This document shows, piece by piece, positions 10,491-19,722 of a stretch of DNA of 64,000 nt. Every line of letters starts with the position of its first letter. Positions within the stretch are counted from its first letter, which is position 1. The notes under the pieces were generated by a model. It was not told the DNA's origin. It saw only the letters and a list, made by a program, of their open reading frames with translations, and did no database searches. The stretch comes from Streptomyces griseus. Its GTDB lineage: Bacteria; Actinomycetota; Actinomycetes; Streptomycetales; Streptomycetaceae. The stretch lies in contig NZ_UAVD01000008.1 of assembly GCF_900460065.1 (NCBI RefSeq), forward strand, positions 49,011 to 113,010, given 5' to 3'. The translations under genes and the position numbers were made by a program.

Positions 10491-11699
10491 TCAGTCGCCG
10501 ATCAGCGCGTCCACGAAGGCGCCCGGCTCGAACGGGGCCAGGTCGTCCGCTCCCTCGCCGAGGCCGATCAGCTTCACCGGCACGCCCAGCTCGCGCTGGA
10601 CCGCGATGACGATGCCGCCCTTGGCGGTGCCGTCCAGCTTGGTCAGGACGATGCCGGTGATGTCCACGACCTCCGCGAACACCCGGGCCTGGACGAGGCC
10701 GTTCTGTCCGGTGGTGGCGTCGAGGACGAGCAGGATCTCGTCCAGCGGGCCGTGCTTCTCCACGACGCGCTTGACCTTGCCGAGCTCGTCCATGAGGCCG
10801 GTCTTGGTGTGCAGCCGGCCGGCGGTGTCGATGAGCACGACGTCCGCGCCCTCGGCGATGCCCTCCTTGACCGCGTCGTAGGCGATCGACGCCGGGTCGC
10901 CGCCCTCGGGTCCCCGGACCGTACGGGCGCCGACCCGCTCGCCCCAGGTCTGGAGCTGGTCGGCGGCGGCGGCGCGGAAGGTGTCGGCCGCGCCGAGCAC
11001 CACACTGCGGCCGTCCGCGACGAGCACCCGGGCCAGCTTGCCGGTGGTGGTGGTCTTGCCGGTGCCGTTGACGCCGACGACCATGACGACGCCGGGGGTC
11101 TCGGCGCCGCCCTCGGTCTTGACCTCGCGGTCGAAGTCCGGGCCGAGCAGGGTGATCAGCTCCTCGCGGAGCAGGGTGCGCAGTTCCTCGGGGGTGCGGG
11201 TGCCGAGCACCCGGACGCGCTCACGGAGCCGCTCGACCAGTTCCTGGGTGGGGGCGACGCCGACGTCGGCGGTGAGGAGGGTGTCCTCGATCTCCTCCCA
11301 GGTGTCCTCGTCGAGGTTGTCCCGGGAGAGCAGGGTGAGCAGCCCCTTGCCCAGTGAGTTCTGCGAGCGGGCGAGCCGGGCCCGCAGGCGGACGAGCCGG
11401 CCGGCCGTGGGTTCGGGGACCTCCAGCGCGGGGGCCTCGGGGGCCTCGGCGACCGGGGCCTCCTCCGCGGGCGCGGTGGCGTCCGGCAGGCCGACTTCGT
11501 CGATGGTGCGCCGCGCTTCGTCGCGCGGCGTCTCGGCCTCCTCGCCGACCTGCGGTTCGGCGGGAGGGGTGATGGTCGGCGCGCTCGGCGGCGGGGGCGG
11601 CAGCTTCTTCTTGCGGCTGCCGACCACGAGCCCGCCGACCAGGCCGACAGCGACCAGGGCGATGACTACAGCGAGGATGACGATTTCGACGAGTTCCAT
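10491..11699 (-). CDS. ftsY: signal recognition particle receptor FtsY
   Basis: A 402-residue FtsY, the membrane receptor that docks the Ffh-ribosome complex at the translocon. Unlike E. coli FtsY it begins with a hydrophobic membrane segment (about residues 3-27), as usual in actinobacteria. A Pro/Glu/Ala-rich linker, the N domain and the G domain follow, with P-loop GVNGTGKTTTTGKLA near 205-220, then DTAGRLHT and TKLDGTAKGG. The ATG at 11699 is preferred to the longer frame because it places the membrane segment directly at the N-terminus. Its neighbour smc is also close to ftsY in many actinobacteria. Confidence 0.96.
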   Translation of the reverse strand: MELVEIVILAVVIALVAVGLVGGLVVGSRKKKLPPPPPSAPTITPPAEPQVGEEAETPRDEARRTIDEVGLPDATAPAEEAPVAEAPEAPALEVPEPTAGRLVRLRARLARSQNSLGKGLLTLLSRDNLDEDTWEEIEDTLLTADVGVAPTQELVERLRERVRVLGTRTPEELRTLLREELITLLGPDFDREVKTEGGAETPGVVMVVGVNGTGKTTTTGKLARVLVADGRSVVLGAADTFRAAAADQLQTWGERVGARTVRGPEGGDPASIAYDAVKEGIAEGADVVLIDTAGRLHTKTGLMDELGKVKRVVEKHGPLDEILLVLDATTGQNGLVQARVFAEVVDITGIVLTKLDGTAKGGIVIAVQRELGVPVKLIGLGEGADDLAPFEPGAFVDALIGD

Positions 11700-11874
11700 A
11701 ACCCGTCCAGTATCGGCCACGGCCGTGCCGCGGGCGCGGCCCCTGCTGACCCCCGGCGATCCATCAGGGCCATATGCACCTTTTGGCGGTAATGCGAACG
11801 CCTACCCCTACACTTCTGACGCCTCGTCAGCTATGGTGCCGCCGCCTGCCCGCCTCGGCGAAGGGACGCCTCGG

Positions 11875-12879
11875 ATGGCCTTCACAGTGGTCCGGTTCAA
11901 TCTCGTCGATCCAGCAGCCACGCCCGTATCGCTCTCGGCCCGCTATCGCGCCGCCCTGGAGATGGCTGCGTACGCGGACGAGCACGGCGTCGACACGGTG
12001 CAGACCGAGGAGCACCACGGCGTGGCGAACTCCTGGCTGCCCTCCCCGTTCGCCTTCGCCGGAGCGGTCTTCGGCGCCACCCGCCGGATCGCGGTGACCG
12101 TCTCGGCGATCATCGGCCCGCTGCACGATCCGCTGCGTCTCGCGGAGGACATCGCGGTGCTGGACCTGCTGAGCGCGGGGCGGCTGGTGACCGTCGCGGG
12201 GATCGGCTACCGCCCCGAGGAGTACGAGCGGGCCGGGGTCGAGTGGCGGCGGCGCGGCAGGCTCCAGGACGAGCTGCTGGAGACGCTGCTGTCGGCGTGG
12301 ACCGGGGAGCCGTTCCCGTACCGGGGGCGTACGGTTCGCGTCACCCCACGCCCCTACACGCGCCCCCACCCGATGCTGCTGGTCGGCGGCAGCTCGCGGG
12401 CGGCGGCGCGGCGTGCGGCCCGGCTGGGGCTGCCGCTGTTCCCGAGCGCGCACCTGCCGGAGCTGGAGGCGTACTACCAGGAGCAGCGGGCGGCCCACGG
12501 GACCGAGGGCTTCTGCATGATGCCCGCGGCCGAGACGCCGCTGCTGCACGTGTCGGAGGATCCGGACCGCACGTGGGCGGAGTACGGCGAGCACTTCCTG
12601 CACGAGGCGCGGACGTACGCCTCGTGGCAGTCCGAGGACATCCGCTCGGCGGTGCGGTCGGCGGCGACGACGGTGGCGGAGCTGCGCGAGGAGGGGGTGT
12701 ACCGGATTCTCACGCCGGACGAGCTGGCCGGGCTGGAGGCGGACTCGCTGGTGCTGCATCCGCTGTGCGGCGGGATGCCGGTGGCGGAGGGATGGCGCAG
12801 CCTGCGGCTGTTCTGCGAGGCGGTGGCCCCGAAGAAGCCGGACGCCCCGGCCCGGGGGCGGGCCGGGGCGTCCGCATGA
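11875..12879 (+). CDS. LLM-class flavin-dependent oxidoreductase
   Basis: A 334-residue luciferase-like monooxygenase, expected to be a TIM barrel that uses reduced flavin (FMN or F420). Family marks are the N-terminal strand VRFNLVDP, QTEEHHGVANSW, AEDIAVLDLLSAGR and the PHPMLLVGGSS strand, where the flavin phosphate is usually held. The substrate is unknown. AAGGGA lies about 9 bases before the ATG at 11875; another ATG at 11833 would add 14 residues. It diverges from ftsY across 175 bases and converges on glcP. Confidence 0.8.
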   Translation: MAFTVVRFNLVDPAATPVSLSARYRAALEMAAYADEHGVDTVQTEEHHGVANSWLPSPFAFAGAVFGATRRIAVTVSAIIGPLHDPLRLAEDIAVLDLLSAGRLVTVAGIGYRPEEYERAGVEWRRRGRLQDELLETLLSAWTGEPFPYRGRTVRVTPRPYTRPHPMLLVGGSSRAAARRAARLGLPLFPSAHLPELEAYYQEQRAAHGTEGFCMMPAAETPLLHVSEDPDRTWAEYGEHFLHEARTYASWQSEDIRSAVRSAATTVAELREEGVYRILTPDELAGLEADSLVLHPLCGGMPVAEGWRSLRLFCEAVAPKKPDAPARGRAGASA

Positions 12880-12912
12880 GAAGGAGAGGGGCGGCGGGGG
12901 GCCGGACGCCCC

Positions 12913-14331
12913 CTACCCCATCTCCTCCAACGCCTTGCCCTTGGTCTCCTTCACGAACTTGAGCACGAAGGGGATCGAGAGCACGGCGAAGCAGGCGTAG
13001 ATGATGTACGTCCCCGAGAGGTTCCAGTCGGCCAGGCTCGGGAAGCTGGCGGTGATCGCCCAGTTGGCGATCCACTGCGCGAACACGGCGACGCCGAGGG
13101 CGGCGGCGCGCAGGCGGTTCGGGAACATCTCCCCCAGGAAGACCCAGACGACGACACCCCACGACAGGGCGAAGAAGAGCACGAAGACGTGGGCGGCGAC
13201 CAGGGCCGTGGCGCCCTGGGCGGTGGGGAGCTTGCCGTCGACCAGGTCGGCGGAGAAGGCCCAGGCCTCGACGGCGAGCGCGACCGCCATACCGATGGAG
13301 CCGACGAGGGCGAGCGGCCTGCGGCCCACCCGGTCGACCAGCACCATCGCGATCACCGTGCCGATGATGTTGATGATCGAGGTGGTGAACGAGTAGAAGA
13401 ACGAGTCGGTCGGGTCGATGCCGACGGACTGCCACAGCGTCGCCGAGTAGTAGAACGCCACGTTGATGCCGACGAGTTGCTGGAACATCGAGAGGCCGAT
13501 ACCGACCCAGACGATCGGCAGGAAGAAGAAGCGGTTGCCGAGCAGGTCCTTGAAGGAGGACTTGTGCTCGCGGTGCATGGCCGTCTCGATCTCGTTCACC
13601 CGCGCGTCGAGATCGATCTTGTCGCCCTCGACCTCTTCGAGGATCTTGCGGGCCTCGGCCTTCTTGCCGACGGAGATGAGGAAGCGGGGGGACTCGGGGA
13701 TGGCGAAGGAGAGCAGCCCGTACAGGACGGCGGGGACGACCATCACGCCGAGCATCCACTGCCAGGCCTCCAGGCCGAGGATCTTGCCGCGCTGGTCGCC
13801 GTCGGCGATCTGGAGGACGGCGTAGTTCACCAGCTGGGAGATGGCGATGCCGATGACGATCGCGGCCTGCTGGAAGGAGCCGAGCCGGCCGCGGTAGGCG
13901 GGCGGGGAGACCTCGGCGATGTAGGCCGGGCCGATCACGGAGGCCATGCCGATGGCGAAGCCGCCGATGATGCGCCAGATCGCCAGGTCCCAGAGCGCGA
14001 ACGGCAGCGCGGAGCCGATCGCGCTGGCGGTGAAGAGCACCGAGGCGATCTGCATGCAGCGGATGCGGCCGATCCGGTCCGCGATCCGCCCGGCGGTGGC
14101 GGCGCCGATCGCACAGCCGATCAGCGCGATGGCGATGACCTGGGCGAGCGTGCCGGAGCCGATGTCGTACCGGTCGCGGATCGCCTCGACGGCCCCGTTG
14201 ATGACGGAGCTGTCGTAACCGAAGAGGAAGCCGCCCATCGCGGCGGCGGCGGTGATGAAGATGACATGGCCCAGGTGGTCCGGATGGGCCGCCCGGGCCC
14301 CGGACTCGGGTCCGTTCGCAGTGCTGGTCAC
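12913..14331 (-). CDS. glcP: glucose permease GlcP (MFS sugar porter)
   Basis: A 472-residue MFS sugar/proton symporter with twelve predicted membrane segments. It matches the S. coelicolor glucose permease GlcP from HLGHVIFITAAAAMGGFLFG onward. Signature motifs are GRIADRIGR between TM2 and TM3, PESPRFLISVGKK after TM6, the sugar-contact segment QQLVGINVAFYYS in TM7 and DRVGRRPLAL. The GTG at 14331 is preceded by AGGAG at a good distance. In S. coelicolor this transporter supplies glucose for glucose kinase-dependent carbon repression. It stands alone, with smc ending 205 bases upstream. Confidence 0.9.
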   Translation of the reverse strand: MTSTANGPESGARAAHPDHLGHVIFITAAAAMGGFLFGYDSSVINGAVEAIRDRYDIGSGTLAQVIAIALIGCAIGAATAGRIADRIGRIRCMQIASVLFTASAIGSALPFALWDLAIWRIIGGFAIGMASVIGPAYIAEVSPPAYRGRLGSFQQAAIVIGIAISQLVNYAVLQIADGDQRGKILGLEAWQWMLGVMVVPAVLYGLLSFAIPESPRFLISVGKKAEARKILEEVEGDKIDLDARVNEIETAMHREHKSSFKDLLGNRFFFLPIVWVGIGLSMFQQLVGINVAFYYSATLWQSVGIDPTDSFFYSFTTSIINIIGTVIAMVLVDRVGRRPLALVGSIGMAVALAVEAWAFSADLVDGKLPTAQGATALVAAHVFVLFFALSWGVVVWVFLGEMFPNRLRAAALGVAVFAQWIANWAITASFPSLADWNLSGTYIIYACFAVLSIPFVLKFVKETKGKALEEMG

Positions 14332-14536
14332 GTGAACTCCTGATGCCTGGCCGCAAGTCAGACGTGGGGGGTGAGCCTTCCCAGTGGGGCACAACATCCG
14401 GCCCGCCACCACTTGAAGACGAAATCGACTTTGGAGAGGCTATTTATTCAAGAAACGAAGTCAAACAGGGGGTCGATCCCCGTGTACCCAGGAGTGCACA
14501 GAAGGTGCGTTGAACTTCTGATGATTCGGTAAAAAG
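14332..14536 (-). promoter_or_regulatory. AT-rich glcP promoter region
   Basis: The 205 bases upstream of glcP include a stretch at about 14410-14475 that is clearly AT-richer than its surroundings. On the minus strand it reads TTTGACTTCGTTTC followed by TTGAATAAATAGCC, candidate promoter elements. No terminator hairpin follows the smc stop that I can see. Confidence 0.45.
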
Positions 14537-17500
14537 TCAGCGCAGCCGCTGGCTGATGACCTTCGAGACCCCGTCACCCTGCATGGACACGCCGTACAGC
14601 GCGTCGGCGACCTCCATCGTCCGCTTCTGGTGGGTGATCACGATCAGCTGGGAGCTCTCCTGGAGCTCCGCCATGATCCGGATCAGCCGTTGCAGGTTGG
14701 TGTCGTCGAGCGCGGCCTCGACCTCGTCCATCACATAGAACGGGCTGGGCCGGGCCTTGAAGATCGCCACCAGCAACGCCACCGCCGTCAGGGACCGCTC
14801 GCCGCCCGACAGCAGGGAGAGCCGCTTGACCTTCTTGCCCGGCGGACGCGCCTCCACGTCCACCCCGGTGGCGAGCATGTTGCCCGGATCGGTCAGGACG
14901 AGCCGCCCCTCGCCGCCGGGAAAGAGCCGCGAGAAGACCCCCTCGAACTCACGGGCGGTGTCCCGGTAGGCCTCCGTGAAGACCTGCTCGACCCGCTCGT
15001 CGACCTCCTTGATCACCTGGAGCAGATCGGCCCGGGTCTTCTTCAGGTCTTCAAGCTGCTCGGAGAGGAACTTGTGCCGTTCCTCCAGCGCCGAGAACTC
15101 CTCCAGGGCGAGCGGATTCACCTTCCCGAGTTGCTGGTACGCCCGTTCGGCCGACCGCAGCCGCTTCTCCTGCTCGGCCCGCAGATACGCCTTCGGCCGG
15201 TTGCGGGGGTGGTCCGGGTCCTCCGGCAGCTCCTCGCCCTCGGCGGCGGGCGACGGCGGCACGAGCTGGTCCGGCCCGTACTCGGAGACCAGCCCGGCAG
15301 GCTCCACGCCCAGCTCCTCCAGGGCCTTGGTCTCCAGCTGTTCGATCCGCAGCCGCTTCTCCGCGCCCAGCACCTCGCCCCGGTGGACCGAGTCGGTGAG
15401 CTTGTCCAGCTCGCCCTTCAGCCCCCGGCCCCGGTCGCGCTCGACGGCCAGCTCCCGCTCCCGCTCGCCCTTCGCCGCCTCGGCCGCCGTGCGCTCCCGG
15501 TCGGCCCGTACGAGGGACACCTCCACGTGCGCCAGCAGCTGACGGGCGCCCGAGGCCACGGCGGAGGCGACCTCGGCCTCGTACCGCAGCCGGGCCCGGC
15601 GCCGCTCGGCACGGGTGCGCGCCTCCCGTTCCGCGCGGGCGGCCCGGTCCAGCGAGTCGGCGCGGCCGGCCAGCGCTTTGACCCGCTCCTCGTGGGTACG
15701 GGCCTGGAGCCGGGCCTCCATCTCGGTCTGGCGGGCGTTGGCCCCGTCGGCGGCGAGCCGGTCCCGCCGGGACGTGTCGGGCTCCTCCTCCGTCGGGGCC
15801 TCCTCGGCGACCAGCAGCCGCTCCGCCAGCTCCTCGGCCTCCTCCGTCGCCCGCTCCAGGGCATCCTGGGCGCGGGCGGCGGACGCGGTCATGCGCTCGG
15901 CCTCGCCGGCCGCGCCCCGCGCCTGCCCGGCGAGCCGCCCCAGCTGCTGGGCGACACCGGACTTCTCCCGCTCGGCCGTCCGCCGGCGCTCGGCCAGCTC
16001 CTCGACGAGCGCCGTCCGCTCCGTGCGCCGCTCCCCCGCCAGTCGCTGGGCCTCCGCGAGCTCCTCGCACCGCACCGCGAGCTCGGCCAGCTCGGCGGCG
16101 GCCTCGTCGACGGAGGCCTGCACCTCCAGAAGGCTGGGCGCCCCGGCCGACCCGCCGTGCGCGAAGTGGGCGGAGAGCACGTCGCCCTCAGCGGTCACGG
16201 CGGTGATCCCGGGGTGCGCGGCCACCAGTTCCTCGGCCTCCTCCAGCGTCCCGACGACCACCGTGTCCGGTACGAGGCCGCGTACGGCCCCGAGCAGCGC
16301 GGCGGGCCCGCGCACCAGATCGGCGACGGCGGGCGCGGCGAGGGCGGTGGTCGTCCCGGCACGGTCCGCAGGATGCGCCTCGGCGTCCGGGCCGCTCCGC
16401 GCCCCCGAGCCGGCGCCCGCGCCCCCCTGTGCGGGCAGCACGGCGGGCGCCGGGCTCTCCGCCGTCTCCCGTGCAAAGGTCTGCTCCGGCACGTGCCGGG
16501 GCGCGGCGGCGGCGCCGTCCGCGAGCTCCGCGCCGAGCAGCATCGCCGCGCGCCCCGCGTCCCGTTCGCGCAGCAGCCGGATCGCGTCGGCGGCCGTGGC
16601 CGGGTCCGTGACGGCCACGGCGTCCGCCGCCGCGCCGAGGGCGGCGGCGACCGCGATCTCGTAACCGGGCTCGATGGTGAGCAGTTCGGCGGCCGGGCCG
16701 AGGAGTCCGGCCGGCCGGTCCCGGTCCCCGAGCAGCGCGCCCGTGCCGTCCTTGCGGCGCAGCCCCAGGGCCAGCGCCTCGTGCCGGGCCGCGACCGCCG
16801 CCCTTCTGCGCTCGGCGGCGGTCGCCTCCTCGCGCGCCGCGCTGTGGGCCGCCCGGTCCGCGGCGAGGGCCCGCTCGGCCTCCTCGTGGCGGGCGGTCAG
16901 CTCCTCGTCGGCGCCGTCCAGTCCCTCGACCTCGGCCTTGAGCTGCTCGTACTCCTCCTGGGCGCTCGCCGCGCGCTCCTGCGCCTCGTCGCGGGAGGCG
17001 GCCAGCCGGTCGATCTCGGCCTGAGCCGAAGCCGCCCGGCCGCGGGCCGCGTTGACCTGGCCGTTCAGCCGGGCGAGCCCCTCGCGCCGGTCCGCGATGG
17101 CGCGGGCCGCGTCCTTGAGCCGGCGTTCCTCGGCGGCCAGCTCGCGCTCCAGATCGGCGCGGTGGGCGACGGTGTCCTCCAGCGCGTGCTCGGCCGCCTC
17201 CAGGGCCGCCGTCAGCTCCGCCTCCTGCTCCCGGATCCGGGCGGCCTCGCGCTCCAGGTCCTCGGGGTCGCGGCCCCGACGCTCCTCGGCGGGCGCCTCG
17301 GAGGCGCTGCGGACCCGGGCGTCGGCCAGCGAGACCGTGCCGCGGACCCGCTCGGCCAGCTGGGACAGCTCGTACCAGGTCTGCTGGGCGAGCTGGAGCC
17401 GGGGCGCGAGCCGGCGCACCTCGCCCTCCAGCTCGGCCTCGCGGGCGAGCGCCGTCCTCAGCTCGGCCTCGGCCGCGTCCTTGCGCTTCTTCAGCTCCGC

Positions 17501-18244
17501 CTCGTCGGCGATCTCGTCGCGCAGCGCGACCCGCAGGGTCACCAGGTCGTCCGCGAGGAGCCTGAGCCGGGCGTCGCGCAGGTCGGCCTGGATGACGGCG
17601 GCCCGGCGGGCGACGGCGGCCTGCCGGCCGAGCGGCTTGAGCTGGCGGCGCAGTTCGTCGGTGAGGTCCTGGACCCGGGCCAGGTTGGCGCCCATCGCGT
17701 CCAGCTTCCGCAGCGCCTTCTCTTTCCGCTTGCGGTGCTTCAGGACGCCCGCGGCCTCCTCGATGAAGGCCCGGCGGCCCATCGGGTCGGCGTGCAGCAC
17801 GGAGTCCAACTGGCCCTGGCCGACGATGACGTGCATCTCGCGCCCGATACCGGAGTCGGAGAGCAGTTCCTGGATGTCGAGCAGCCGGCAGGTGTCGCCA
17901 TTGATCTGGTATTCGCTGCCGCCATTGCGGAACATGATCCGAGTGATCGTCACTTCGGCGTACTCGATGGGCAATGCGCCGTCGGAATTGTCGATGGTCA
18001 GCGACACTTCGGCGCGGCCGAGCGGGGGCCGCCCGGTCGTCCCGGCGAAGATCACGTCTTCCATCTTGCCGCCACGCAGGGATTTGGCGCCCTGTTCCCC
18101 CATGACCCAGGAGAGCGCGTCCACCACATTGGATTTGCCGGATCCATTGGGACCGACGACGCAGGTGATCCCCGGTTCGAACCGCAGGGTGGTGGCGGAC
18201 GCGAACGATTTGAAACCACGCAGGGTCAGGGCCTTGAGGTGCAC
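14537..18244 (-). CDS. smc: chromosome segregation ATPase SMC
   Basis: A 1235-residue SMC, the ATPase that with ScpA and ScpB organises and segregates chromosomes. The head begins LKALTLRGFKSFASATTLRF with Walker A GPNGSGKSN at 31-39. Long coiled coils flank a central hinge. The signature LSGGERSLTA lies near 1143 and Walker B FYVMDEVEAALDD near 1170. The hinge region contains an Ala/Pro/Gly-rich stretch of about 60 residues (roughly 570-635) that looks disordered. The start is GTG at 18244, giving the conserved N-terminus. A terminator at 18341-18371 separates it from the gene upstream. Confidence 0.97.
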   Translation of the reverse strand: MHLKALTLRGFKSFASATTLRFEPGITCVVGPNGSGKSNVVDALSWVMGEQGAKSLRGGKMEDVIFAGTTGRPPLGRAEVSLTIDNSDGALPIEYAEVTITRIMFRNGGSEYQINGDTCRLLDIQELLSDSGIGREMHVIVGQGQLDSVLHADPMGRRAFIEEAAGVLKHRKRKEKALRKLDAMGANLARVQDLTDELRRQLKPLGRQAAVARRAAVIQADLRDARLRLLADDLVTLRVALRDEIADEAELKKRKDAAEAELRTALAREAELEGEVRRLAPRLQLAQQTWYELSQLAERVRGTVSLADARVRSASEAPAEERRGRDPEDLEREAARIREQEAELTAALEAAEHALEDTVAHRADLERELAAEERRLKDAARAIADRREGLARLNGQVNAARGRAASAQAEIDRLAASRDEAQERAASAQEEYEQLKAEVEGLDGADEELTARHEEAERALAADRAAHSAAREEATAAERRRAAVAARHEALALGLRRKDGTGALLGDRDRPAGLLGPAAELLTIEPGYEIAVAAALGAAADAVAVTDPATAADAIRLLRERDAGRAAMLLGAELADGAAAAPRHVPEQTFARETAESPAPAVLPAQGGAGAGSGARSGPDAEAHPADRAGTTTALAAPAVADLVRGPAALLGAVRGLVPDTVVVGTLEEAEELVAAHPGITAVTAEGDVLSAHFAHGGSAGAPSLLEVQASVDEAAAELAELAVRCEELAEAQRLAGERRTERTALVEELAERRRTAEREKSGVAQQLGRLAGQARGAAGEAERMTASAARAQDALERATEEAEELAERLLVAEEAPTEEEPDTSRRDRLAADGANARQTEMEARLQARTHEERVKALAGRADSLDRAARAEREARTRAERRRARLRYEAEVASAVASGARQLLAHVEVSLVRADRERTAAEAAKGERERELAVERDRGRGLKGELDKLTDSVHRGEVLGAEKRLRIEQLETKALEELGVEPAGLVSEYGPDQLVPPSPAAEGEELPEDPDHPRNRPKAYLRAEQEKRLRSAERAYQQLGKVNPLALEEFSALEERHKFLSEQLEDLKKTRADLLQVIKEVDERVEQVFTEAYRDTAREFEGVFSRLFPGGEGRLVLTDPGNMLATGVDVEARPPGKKVKRLSLLSGGERSLTAVALLVAIFKARPSPFYVMDEVEAALDDTNLQRLIRIMAELQESSQLIVITHQKRTMEVADALYGVSMQGDGVSKVISQRLR

Positions 18245-18340
18245 GCCGCCGGACTCTACCTTTCGCACTCGGTTTCGCTGATGAAGGTGCAGGGCACATC
18301 AGACGGTAAGCGAACGCCGGTACGTCCGGGACGGGGGGCG

Positions 18341-18371
18341 GGCAAAGAAAAAGGGACGCCGAGGCGTCCCT
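18341..18371 (-). terminator. rho-independent terminator upstream of smc
   Basis: On the minus strand a perfect inverted repeat AGGGACGCC / GGCGTCCCT (18371-18363 with 18360-18352) is followed by TTTTTCTTTG. This is a canonical intrinsic terminator, rare in such GC-rich DNA. It ends the transcript of the small coiled-coil gene at 18568-18780. Confidence 0.85.
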
Positions 18372-18567
18372 GTGAATCTTGCTGGTGTCTGCGTGAATCC
18401 AGCTGCCGGTCCTGCGTCGGCGCATCGCACGACGACCGGACAACGGCATCCCCGGCAGTGCGGGGACCCCGGTGTTCGGGGACGGCGATCCGTGACGCAG
18501 AACGAATCAGAGAGGTTCCGAGGCTACTGAGCGTGCCCGGCCCGACCGGCCCGAGGGGCCAGGACGG

Positions 18568-18780
18568 TCAGGTCAGCGCAGGCTCGCCCTGGGGTACGTC
18601 GATGTCGATGCTGTCGAGCAGCGACTCCTGGTGCTGGGCGGCGGCGTTGAGCGCGTCGTTCTCGTCCTGGATCCGGTTGAGCTCGGATTCCAGGTCCTGG
18701 ACGCGCTGCTGGAGCCGTCGCATCTCGGCGAGGAGTCGCGGGTCGGAACCGCCGACGTAACCGAGAAGCGCCTTTGCCAT
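18568..18780 (-). CDS. small conserved coiled-coil protein
   Basis: A 70-residue protein beginning MAKALLGYVGGSDPRLLAEM. Residues about 13-45 form a heptad pattern (LLAEMRRLQQRVQDLESELN) that predicts a short coiled coil. The acidic tail ends in PQGEPALT. I believe similar proteins are conserved near smc in Streptomyces, but I cannot name a function. The ATG at 18780 lies just after a GGACC-type ribosome binding region. It could be an adaptor or chromosome-associated factor; that is only a guess from position. Confidence 0.7.
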   Translation of the reverse strand: MAKALLGYVGGSDPRLLAEMRRLQQRVQDLESELNRIQDENDALNAAAQHQESLLDSIDIDVPQGEPALT

Positions 18781-19217
18781 GATGGATGGTCCTCCACAAT
18801 GAGTGACCGACCGATGCGGTGTGGGTCGTCTGGGGATCGCACCCGCGGTGCTCGGCAGGGCTCTGTCACCACTGCGGTTCTGCTGCTAATCAGCTCTACC
18901 GAACAGCTAAGGTGCGCGGGGTTTTCAGCGTCTCACCAAAAAGTTTGACGGTCAACACGATCACACCCTGTGTACCCGGGTGTCCCGGGGGCGCGCTGCC
19001 GGACGATCATGCGGCGCGGCTCTCCTGCGGGACCCCGAGGGGTGCGCGGATCTTCGTCAATGCCGCAGCTTGGCACGACATCGGGTATCTGGCAACCATC
19101 GGTCGCCACCGGGTCCCGCCGCAGGTCATTTCGGGTGCGGGGACCGCACGGGCGTTCCGGTGACCGTTCGGCACACGGCGCCGGCCGAGCGGCTCGGGCG
19201 GCCGGCGCGAGGCGCGG
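18781..19217. other. intergenic region with no recognised gene
   Basis: These 437 bases lie between two minus-strand genes. They hold the promoter of the small coiled-coil gene; the part around 18900-18970 is AT-richer than the rest. On the minus strand, 18885-18920 resembles the D-arm of a tRNA (GGTAGAGC) but no complete tRNA can be folded. I see no coding sequence. Confidence 0.5.
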
Positions 19218-19499
19218 TCAGCGGATGGCGAATCCGTCGTATCCGCCGCGCGGGGTGTCCCAGATCTCAGTCACTCCGTCCACGCGCCCGGGTGTGTCGT
19301 CGGACCGCAGCCAGTCCAGCAGACGGTGGCAATTGTCACGCGGCCCCTCGGCCACGATCTGCACCCTGCCGTCGTCCAGATTGAGGGCGAACCCGATGAG
19401 GCCGCCGATCTCCAAAGCATTTGCCCTGGTGAACCAGCGGAAGCCTACTTGCTGTACTCGGCCGCGTACCCAGACGACGAGGCGCGCTTCTTCGTTCAT
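19218..19499 (-). CDS. acyP: acylphosphatase
   Basis: A 93-residue acylphosphatase, hydrolysing acyl-phosphates such as carbamoyl- or acetyl-phosphate to carboxylate and phosphate. The family signature [13 protein letters not shown] carries the phosphate-binding loop and catalytic Arg21. [13 protein letters not shown] carries the catalytic Asn40. Length is standard. In other actinobacteria acyP often lies near smc and mutM, as here. The physiological substrate is not known for this family. Confidence 0.93.
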   Translation of the reverse strand: MNEEARLVVWVRGRVQQVGFRWFTRANALEIGGLIGFALNLDDGRVQIVAEGPRDNCHRLLDWLRSDDTPGRVDGVTEIWDTPRGGYDGFAIR

Positions 19500-19722
19500 G
19501 CCCGAACGCTAACCGGCCAATTGCCCGTGAAGCACGTCGCCCCCTTTCGGCCATGGGCTACAGTCCCGTCGGAACAGCCTCACTCGATCGGGTGAGCATC
19601 GGATGGATGTCGACGGAAAGTCGATCAAGCAACGGCATTCACCCGGCGTGCCATCGAATTCGATCGACGAGGCAGTCGAGCGACGTCGCCAGGACGTCCG
19701 GAGCACCAGGAAGGCACAGCGC

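Noticed and set aside
14630..18760. A very long plus-strand open frame opposite smc
   Set aside because: It is the antisense shadow of smc in GC-rich DNA: leucine/arginine/glycine-rich, no ribosome binding site, no family motif. The same applies to the long frames opposite ffh-glnD (2180-4411), cvnA1 (47202-51071), cvnA2 (52715-56191) and the GH101 gene (60335-63925).
18877..18925. tRNA-like stretch on the minus strand (GTTCGGTAGAGCTG)
   Set aside because: Only a D-arm resemblance is present. There is no matching acceptor stem, anticodon stem or T-arm, so no tRNA or clear tRNA remnant can be supported.
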